Shown here in pieces: positions 1 through 5,442 of a stretch of DNA of 9,585 nucleotides. The position numbers and the translations under genes were made by a program. The notes under the pieces are model-generated. The model had not been told where the DNA came from. It was given only the letters and a program-made list of their open reading frames with translations, and ran no database searches. The first letter of the stretch is position 1, and the number at the start of each line of letters is the position of its first letter. This stretch comes from Methanosarcinaceae archaeon. Lineage in GTDB: Archaea > Halobacteriota > Methanosarcinia > Methanosarcinales > Methanosarcinaceae. The stretch lies in assembly GCA_028690255.1 (NCBI GenBank), contig JAQVBP010000115.1:1-9585 (forward strand), read 5' to 3'.

Positions 1-281
1 CTATAAAATAGTTCAACAATATATTTCAGAAACTCTGTTTCCAAAGGCACTTATTTTTTTAAAAATATAGCTTAATATACATTTCCCGATGGAAATAATA
101 TATAATCGGGCCTGAGTTAGCCAGATTCCCTGAGCCTCTTTTTTGACGTATACAACAAAGAATGAGGGAACTGTGTTTTTTTAATTTGGGGGAATAATAT
201 TAAATTTTAATATAAACATTCACGGGCTAAATTACGCATGGAATTAACAAGCCTTTAAAGAGAAAAGGGGGGTTGAAAACA
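1..281. other. AT-rich leader region upstream of the sugar gene cluster, no convincing gene
   Basis: No reading frame with coding character is visible. One plus frame is open from base 2 to a TAG at 68-70 (22 codons); it could be the tail of an upstream gene but is too short to call in such AT-rich DNA. The stretch holds an inverted repeat CCCGAT (85-90) / ATCGGG (105-110) with a 14-base spacer, and T-tracts at about 53-60, 137-143 and 175-182. The T-tracts could end transcription of an upstream plus-strand gene. A possible TATA element lies at 205-217. All functional readings here are inference. Confidence 0.5.
205..217 (+). promoter_or_regulatory. possible TATA box for the polysaccharide gene cluster
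   Basis: The string TTTTAATATAAAC resembles an archaeal TATA element. Its centre is about 70 bases before the ATG at 282, so transcription starting about 25 bases downstream would leave a leader of roughly 45 bases. The whole region is AT-rich and TATA-like strings are common by chance, so this is only the best-placed candidate. Confidence 0.3.
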
Positions 282-989
282 ATGAAAGGAGTCATCCTTG
301 CCGGGGGAAATGGTACCAGGTTGTATCCCCTTACCAAAGTTACCAATAAACACCTTTTGCCTATTTATGACAGGCCCATGATCTATTATCCTCTCCGAAC
401 CCTGATTGATTCGGGAATTGAAGAGATAATGATCGTTTCCGGACGAGGGCATGCGGGACATTTTCTCGAACTCCTGGGCTCGGGAACGGATTTCGGAGTG
501 CGCCTGACCTACGGAATACAGGAAGAAGCGGGAGGAATTGCCCAGGCCCTGAAAATAACTGAGAATTTTGTTGATGGGGATGATGTCACAGTCATTCTTG
601 GAGATAACATTTTTCAGGACAACATCGGAGAAGATGTCGCGAACTTCAGAAGGGGGGCCAAAATTTTCCTGAAAGAAGTTCCTGACGCCGATAGATTTGG
701 CGTTGCGGAACTTGAAGGAAACAAAGTTGTTGGGATTGAGGAAAAACCCGAAAATCCGAAAAGCAATCTGGCAGTCACCGGGATTTACATCTATGACCCG
801 GAGGTGTTTGAAGTAATCAGGACCCTCAAACCCTCGGGGAGAGGAGAACTTGAGATCACCGACGTAAACAATTATTACGTTGACAAAATGAAAATGGAAT
901 ACAGGGTTGTAAAGGGGTTCTGGACCGATGCAGGCACTTTTGAGAGCCTTATGAGAGCCGGAATACTCATAAAAGAAAATAAATTTTAA
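282..989 (+). CDS. rfbA: glucose-1-phosphate thymidylyltransferase (RmlA/RfbA-type sugar nucleotidylyltransferase, short form)
   Basis: Predicted cytoplasmic enzyme joining a nucleoside triphosphate (dTTP in characterised RmlA) to a hexose-1-phosphate, giving NDP-hexose and pyrophosphate as the first step to activated deoxysugars. The 235-residue protein opens with the nucleotide-binding loop GGNGTR (8-13), then K23 in TNKHLLPIYDRP, the family's catalytic lysine region. Metal-binding aspartates are expected at D108 in LGDN and D216 in WTDAGT; EEKP is at 153-156 and GELEITDVN at 188-196. It lacks roughly the last 50 residues of bacterial RmlA (about 290 aa), the region of the allosteric site, as in other short archaeal forms. 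The ATG at 282 fits the family N-terminus and has GGGGGG (267-272) nine bases upstream; the in-frame TTG at 273 abuts that G-run and is unlikely. The motifs are RmlA-like rather than those of the CDP-glucose enzyme RfbF, although the next gene belongs to a family that uses CDP-sugars. Exact nucleotide and sugar specificity is not proven. Confidence 0.92.
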   Translation: MKGVILAGGNGTRLYPLTKVTNKHLLPIYDRPMIYYPLRTLIDSGIEEIMIVSGRGHAGHFLELLGSGTDFGVRLTYGIQEEAGGIAQALKITENFVDGDDVTVILGDNIFQDNIGEDVANFRRGAKIFLKEVPDADRFGVAELEGNKVVGIEEKPENPKSNLAVTGIYIYDPEVFEVIRTLKPSGRGELEITDVNNYYVDKMKMEYRVVKGFWTDAGTFESLMRAGILIKENKF

Positions 990-1008
990 AAAATCATGCC
1001 TTACGGGG

Positions 1009-1025
1009 GATAAAAGGCTTTTATC
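1009..1025. repeat. 17-bp perfect palindrome between the first two genes
   Basis: GATAAAAG and CTTTTATC are exact reverse complements around a single G. The lack of a loop makes it better suited as a protein-binding DNA site than as an RNA hairpin (as RNA, about 6 bp of AU-rich stem would remain). It lies in the 104-base spacer between the nucleotidylyltransferase and dehydrase genes. A second, weaker inverted repeat, AAGCTG (1038-1043) / CAGCTT (1059-1064), sits just before the AAGGAG motif. Function is unknown. Confidence 0.4.
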
Positions 1026-1093
1026 GGAACTTTTAGGAAGCTGGGACCAGGAGTTAATCAGCTTAAGGAGATCTAATCCATGTGGGGGGCACA

Positions 1094-2428
1094 ATGGATG
1101 AAAAAATAATAAAGGAAGAGATATTCCGGAAAGTACACGAATTATTTTCAATGAGAGATAAAACTAATTTTGTCCCTGGAAAATCATATATTCAGTACGG
1201 GGGAACTATTTACGATGAAAAGGAAATGATTAATCTCGTAGACTCCGCTCTTGAATTACGTCTCTCTTCCGGAAGATTTGCCAGAGAATTTGAAAGAGAA
1301 TTTGAAAAATTTCTTGGAGTTAAATACTGTTCATTAACTAACTCCGGGTCATCAGCTAATCTTTTAGCGATGTCGGCTTTAACTTCTCCGACCCTTGGAG
1401 ATAGAAGCTTAAAAGCAGGGGATGAGGTCATCACCATAGCTGCAGGATTTCCCACAACTGTTGGCCCGATTGTCCAGAACAACCTCGTTCCTGTCTTTGT
1501 AGATGTGGAGCTCGGAACATACAATATTCAGAAAGAGAAGCTTGAAAACGCAATTTCGGAAAAAATAAAAGCCATATTCATTGCGCATACCCTTGGCAAT
1601 CCTTTTGACCTGAAAACCGTAATGAAAATCGCTAAAAAATATGACCTCTGGGTAATAGAAGATAACTGTGATGCGCTCGGATCAAAGTATAACGGAAAGT
1701 ATACCGGGACCTTCGGACATATCGCTACATTCAGTTTCTATCCCCCTCACCATATAACCATGGGGGAAGGGGGAGCGGTAGTTACCGATAACATCCAATT
1801 GAAGCGGATTATGGAATCTTTCAGGGATTGGGGACGTGATTGCTGGTGTAAACCCGGAACTGACAATAGCTGCGGTAAAAGGTTTGAATTGCAGCTGGGG
1901 GAATTGCCCTTCGGATATGATCACAAGTATACATATTCCCATATAGGTTATAACCTGAAATTAACCGATATGCAGGCAGCGGTTGGGGTTGCACAGCTTA
2001 ATAAACTCCCGGCTTTCATCGAAGCCAGAAAAAGAAATTTCAGGCGCCTCTATGAAGGATTAAAAAAATATGAAAAATACTTTATTTTGCCAGAAACAGA
2101 GTTAGAGGCAGACCCCAGCTGGTTTGCTTTTTTGCTTACGGTAAAAGAAGATGCGGGATTTTCAAGAAATGAGATCGTAAAATATCTGGAAGAGCATAAA
2201 ATTGCAACTCGAATGCTGTTTGCCGGAAACATCACCAGACATCCTTGCTTTGAAAAAGTTAATTACCGCATACATGAAAATCTTATAAATACGGATAATA
2301 TTATGAAAAATACATTCTTCATCGGGGTTTATCCGGGGATAAATGATCAAATGACGGATTATATGGTTAAAATTATTGATCGGTTTATACAGGACCGTAT
2401 CTACCTGCCCGAGGCCATCCCCGCATAA
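1094..2428 (+). CDS. rfbH: CDP-4-keto-6-deoxyglucose 3-dehydrase-like enzyme (E1, RfbH/AscC/DdhC family)
   Basis: Vitamin-B6-dependent, iron-sulfur 3-dehydrase of the DegT/DnrJ/EryC1/StrS aminotransferase fold. Characterised members act with a reductase (E3) to remove the C-3 hydroxyl of CDP-4-keto-6-deoxyglucose on the way to 3,6-dideoxyhexoses. Numbered from GTG 1082, the usual PLP lysine is replaced by histidine H223 in SFYPPHHITMGEGGAV, the hallmark of E1. Cysteines C196, C254, C256 and C264 reproduce exactly the E1 [2Fe-2S] spacing C-X57-C-X1-C-X7-C (DNCDALG and GRDCWCKPGTDNSCGKRF). SGSSANL (88-94) and FGYDHKYTYSHIGYN (277-291) are also typical. Length (444-448 aa) matches the family (about 437). 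Start choice: ATG 1094 has a G-run (1084-1089) four bases upstream; GTG 1082 would use AAGGAG (1065-1070) and add four residues. No E3 reductase, RfbF or RfbG is in the window, so the pathway must be completed elsewhere. The family is secure; the nucleotide carrier (CDP or dTDP) is inferred. Confidence 0.93.
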   Translation: MDEKIIKEEIFRKVHELFSMRDKTNFVPGKSYIQYGGTIYDEKEMINLVDSALELRLSSGRFAREFEREFEKFLGVKYCSLTNSGSSANLLAMSALTSPTLGDRSLKAGDEVITIAAGFPTTVGPIVQNNLVPVFVDVELGTYNIQKEKLENAISEKIKAIFIAHTLGNPFDLKTVMKIAKKYDLWVIEDNCDALGSKYNGKYTGTFGHIATFSFYPPHHITMGEGGAVVTDNIQLKRIMESFRDWGRDCWCKPGTDNSCGKRFELQLGELPFGYDHKYTYSHIGYNLKLTDMQAAVGVAQLNKLPAFIEARKRNFRRLYEGLKKYEKYFILPETELEADPSWFAFLLTVKEDAGFSRNEIVKYLEEHKIATRMLFAGNITRHPCFEKVNYRIHENLINTDNIMKNTFFIGVYPGINDQMTDYMVKIIDRFIQDRIYLPEAIPA

Positions 2429-2452
2429 ATAATCAGGGTTCGGAGAATCTGA

Positions 2453-2466
2453 CTTCAATTCTGAAG
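2453..2466 (+). other. small hairpin before the glycosyltransferase ribosome-binding site
   Basis: CTTCA (2453-2457) and TGAAG (2462-2466) can pair around an ATTC loop, just before the G-run at 2469-2473 that should act as ribosome-binding site. The stem is only 5 bp, so it may be chance; it could modestly influence translation of the next gene. Confidence 0.2.
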
Positions 2467-2486
2467 CAGGGGGAATAAAGAATCAA

Positions 2487-3393
2487 ATGCCCGGAAGTTA
2501 GTATTATAATACTCAACTTTAACGGAAAAGAGGATACACTGGAGTGCCTCGAATCCCTGAAGAAGCTTAATTACACAAATTACAAAATAATACTTGTGGA
2601 TAACGGCTCAACTGACGGATCTGTTGAAATATTGAAAAATACATATCCGGCCATGGAAATAATTGAAAACGGGGAGAACCTGGGTTTCTCAGAAGGAAAC
2701 AACGTAGGTATAAGAAAATCAATAGAAAATAAAACGGACTATTTATTGTTGCTTAACAACGATACGGTTGTTGACCCGAACTTTCTGGGAGAACTGGTTA
2801 ACGTAGCAGAAAGGGACCCGACCATCGGAATTGTGGGACCGGTGGTTTTTCATTACAACGATGTTGATAAAATCCAATCGGCAGGCTCCCGTGTCTCTTT
2901 GACAACCGGAGAGTGTCATTTGATAAACGGGAATGAAACATTTATTAAAGATTACAACAATCCTTATGAAGTAGATTATATAGTCGGATGTGCTTTACTT
3001 GCAAAGAGCAAGTTGTTTGGGGAAATAGGTTATTTAAATAAAGATTATTTTGCATACTGGGAAGAAACGGACTGGTGTTTCCGCGCATACAAAAAGGGAT
3101 ATAAAGTCATTTGCGTCCCCGCTTCGAAAATCTGGCACAAAGGGGGAGCAACAAGTGAAAAAACGAGTGGATTTGCGGAGTTTCACCTGGGTCGTAACAT
3201 GTTCTGGTTTATGAAGACACATGCTACAAGAAAGCAGTACATGTTATTTTTATTATATTTCTTTGGCTACAGGTTGTGGACCTATACTTTTGTCAAAATA
3301 AACCGAAAAAACATACCGGGATTAAAATCATACCTGAATGGGGTTAAAAAAGGGGTTTTAACTTCCAGTAAAGCACATACTTTTGATACTTAA
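2487..3393 (+). CDS. family 2 glycosyltransferase (WbbL/rhamnosyltransferase-like) with an apparent one-base frameshift at its start
   Basis: GT2 (COG1216-like) enzyme expected to add a sugar from a nucleotide donor to a lipid-linked glycan at the cytoplasmic membrane face. Numbered with the start restored (301 aa), it shows a family N-terminus MPEVSIIILNFNG, nucleotide-binding VDNGSTDGS (37-45), the DXD-equivalent NND (90-92), catalytic-base region EETDW (192-196) and HKGGATS (217-223). A hydrophobic/aromatic stretch at about 251-271 probably rests on the membrane. The oddity is the start. The only ATG (2487) reads MPGS and then meets TAG at 2499-2501, while the GT2 frame runs from a TAA at 2476-2478 with no ATG, GTG or TTG before GTG 2596. 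That GTG lies inside the nucleotide-binding motif, so it cannot be the true start. Removing one C from CCC (2490-2492) restores everything. This may be a sequencing error, a recent mutation, programmed slippage or a non-standard start (ATC 2482 lies well placed behind GGGGG). Sugar and linkage are unknown. Confidence 0.85.
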
Positions 3394-3420
3394 CACAATT
3401 TTTTTTGGGAGGGGGCAAAA

Positions 3421-5367
3421 ATGTCACAAAAACCCATTATTGAAAACTTAGATGTAATCCTCTCAGTAACGGGGATGATTGGGGGACTGGCTCTTATTTT
3501 ATTATATTTTATATCCCCTACGATACACCTTATTTCAATAGGAATATCCCTGGTTTTTGCCTGCCTTGTATATCTTTTAATCCGAAATAAGCAAACAAAT
3601 TTCAAAATAAGTGAATATACCAGAACTGAAAAATTAAGCTTTGAAATATTATTTTTTATAATTTTTATAATAATGATTTATATTTTACATAGTTCACAAA
3701 TACGTCCCCCCTTATATTTTATTCTGTTTTCGGTTTGTTCGGCCTTGCTGGCGATTTCCATATTTCTTGTCGATACGAAGCTCGGGGAGATCCTGCAGAT
3801 AATAAAAATTTATTTAATTTCATTTACTGCAAAATACTCTATCTACAACATTGCCGGTGTAGTGCCGGGAGTTGACTCCTGGATCCACGCTGCAATGAAC
3901 CTGCAGCTTGCTCAAACAGGAAACATCGATGTTTTGTGGGGGAAAGAAGTTCATTTTCCAATTATGCATATACAAACCGCCATCACTCAGATTTTGACCG
4001 ATACTTCAATAAAAGAGGCATCTAACTTTGCGGTTATTGTTCCGTTTGTTATTCTGTCTGTTTGCATATACTTATTTGTGCAACATATATTTGGGACAAA
4101 AACAGGATTAATGGCAATGCTGATTATAAATCTCAGCGATTTCCACATCGTCTGGGGTTCAGCTCCTCAAACAACAAGCTTTGGGGTGATATTTTATTAT
4201 TTGATATTATATACACTTTTGAGAAGATATTTTGCACAATCCAGGGAAAAGTGGACATTTATTTCTTTGGTCTTCATTTTTACATTAATATACACACATG
4301 CAGTATCTTCTTTTATATTCCTGGTGACTTTAAGCGGGCTGGGCGGGGGGTCCATAATTTATGAAAAACTAATCAGTAAAAAGATACATGAAATTCCCTG
4401 GATAGCAGACACAGAAAATAAAAGATTACTCAGTACTTTCAGGCCAAAAGAAGCGTCATTATTAGGAAATATAACAAACATTACTATTATCTTTCTTCTA
4501 CAACACTGGTTTACATCTTTATATTCAAAAGGTGGAAATTCCTTTTTTGATGTGATTGCTTCAACCCTTATATTTTACCTGACAGAATATGCCGGAGTTC
4601 TAAACAGACCGGAGAGTTTTTCTGCATATTCTACACTACTGTCTCCATTTATAGAAAGGTATGCAAATACACTGGGCCTATCAACACTGATCTTTTTTGC
4701 AATTATAGGAGGCCTGTTCTGGTTTACCCCCGGATACATTTCTAAATTAAAGTTTTCCTTTATGACCTGTATCACCACCCTCCTGTTAATAACGTTCATT
4801 TTTCCCTTTTTAGGGATAAGAAATATAATACCAAGCAGATGGTTTGTGTTTGAATATTTCCTGTTAAGTATTATGGCAGCCTTTTCAATCAATAAAATAG
4901 TAGAGACTTTAAAAAGAGAAGATCTCAAAAAAATATTTTTAAGCTTTGCTTTATTCATACTGGTTTTCTTTATGATTTCATGCAACATTTCAAATTCGGA
5001 CAGCCCTCTATGGTTAAAGGAATCAACAATTTCTACTACATACACCCTGGCTGAAGTAAGAGGGGGAGAAACCTTATTGAGTTTTTCAAATGTATTATGC
5101 ACTGATAACGGATACGGGCCTTCCATATTGGGATTCAATTCGGAACCGGTTGATTCATTTGCTGAATTAAAAGAAGGAAACCTGAAGAAAAATCAAACGA
5201 TCGTCTGGAGGAATTACATGTTAGATAGGCCCATCCATTATTTTACGGAATTGGAAGGCTATTATCAGCCTGTTGAAGTGAATAAAATTTTAGGCCCCGA
5301 ATTTTTAGCTAAACTAAACAAAAACAATAAGATATATCAAAATGGAGAAGTCAACGGATATATATAA
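3421..5367 (+). CDS. multi-pass membrane protein, GT-C glycosyltransferase or polysaccharide polymerase candidate
   Basis: A 648-residue integral membrane protein with roughly 13-15 hydrophobic segments by eye (about 12-34, 35-55, 72-90, 97-117, 125-146, 202-224, 227-245, 253-270, 279-308, 351-368, 375-394, 418-440, 446-467, 474-493, 504-522) and a polar C-terminal part (about 525-648). After the fifth segment, VDSWIHAAMNLQLAQTG (151-167) resembles the first extracytoplasmic loop of GT-C/PMT-type transferases, where an acidic residue (here D152) is followed by an aromatic, an alanine and a glycine pattern. HFPIMH (178-183), YTHAVSS (291-297) and IPSRW (470-474) also recall GT-C proteins. Such enzymes move sugars from lipid-phosphate donors outside the membrane; a Wzy-like polymerase is an alternative. 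I do not recognise a named family. The start is ATG 3421 with GGGAGGGGG (3407-3415) five bases upstream. The 27-base gap to the glycosyltransferase implies coupling, though it contains a T8 tract (3399-3406). The gene is visibly more AT-rich than its neighbours, as is common in exchanged glycan loci. Confidence 0.75.
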   Translation: MSQKPIIENLDVILSVTGMIGGLALILLYFISPTIHLISIGISLVFACLVYLLIRNKQTNFKISEYTRTEKLSFEILFFIIFIIMIYILHSSQIRPPLYFILFSVCSALLAISIFLVDTKLGEILQIIKIYLISFTAKYSIYNIAGVVPGVDSWIHAAMNLQLAQTGNIDVLWGKEVHFPIMHIQTAITQILTDTSIKEASNFAVIVPFVILSVCIYLFVQHIFGTKTGLMAMLIINLSDFHIVWGSAPQTTSFGVIFYYLILYTLLRRYFAQSREKWTFISLVFIFTLIYTHAVSSFIFLVTLSGLGGGSIIYEKLISKKIHEIPWIADTENKRLLSTFRPKEASLLGNITNITIIFLLQHWFTSLYSKGGNSFFDVIASTLIFYLTEYAGVLNRPESFSAYSTLLSPFIERYANTLGLSTLIFFAIIGGLFWFTPGYISKLKFSFMTCITTLLLITFIFPFLGIRNIIPSRWFVFEYFLLSIMAAFSINKIVETLKREDLKKIFLSFALFILVFFMISCNISNSDSPLWLKESTISTTYTLAEVRGGETLLSFSNVLCTDNGYGPSILGFNSEPVDSFAELKEGNLKKNQTIVWRNYMLDRPIHYFTELEGYYQPVEVNKILGPEFLAKLNKNNKIYQNGEVNGYI

Positions 5368-5396
5368 TTTTAAAAGATCGGGGCCCAAAAATCTTG

Positions 5397-5410
5397 AAAA
5401 AAAGTAAAAA
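5397..5410 (-). terminator. T-tract terminator candidate for the disaggregatase-like gene
   Basis: Read on the minus strand, T5 and then T7 tracts follow about 32 bases after the stop codon (5443-5445), which matches the oligo-T termination used by archaeal RNA polymerase. Next to it, AAGAT (5374-5378) and ATCTT (5391-5395) can form a 5-bp hairpin around a GGGGCCC-containing loop, placed between the two convergent genes. No equivalent T-tract follows the plus-strand gene that ends at 5367. Confidence 0.45.
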
Positions 5411-5442
5411 TAGTATATGAAGTAATAAGCCTGACTGCAGCA

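Noticed and set aside
2..70. Open plus-strand frame ending at TAG, possibly the tail of an upstream gene
   Set aside because: Only 22 codons in AT-rich DNA and no recognisable motif; chance is a sufficient explanation without upstream sequence.
238..258. Six-codon ORF (MELTSL) just before the first gene, as a leader peptide
   Set aside because: Very short and without its own nearby ribosome-binding site; no sign of attenuation structure.
255..1151. Minus-strand open frame of 298 codons
   Set aside because: It lies antisense to the well-supported nucleotidylyltransferase and shows no domain; it is a by-product of that gene's codon pattern.
2487..2501. In-frame TAG after ATG 2487 read as pyrrolysine
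   Set aside because: Reading through TAG stays in the wrong frame and reaches a TAA shortly after; it does not yield the GT2 protein, so a frame change is needed instead.
3399..3406. T8 tract between the glycosyltransferase and membrane protein genes as a terminator
   Set aside because: The gap is only 27 bases and the tract directly precedes the next ribosome-binding site; partial termination is possible but not supported.
4575..5138. Minus-strand open frame of 187 codons inside the membrane protein gene
   Set aside because: Antisense to a coherent membrane protein, no recognisable domain and no ribosome-binding site noted.
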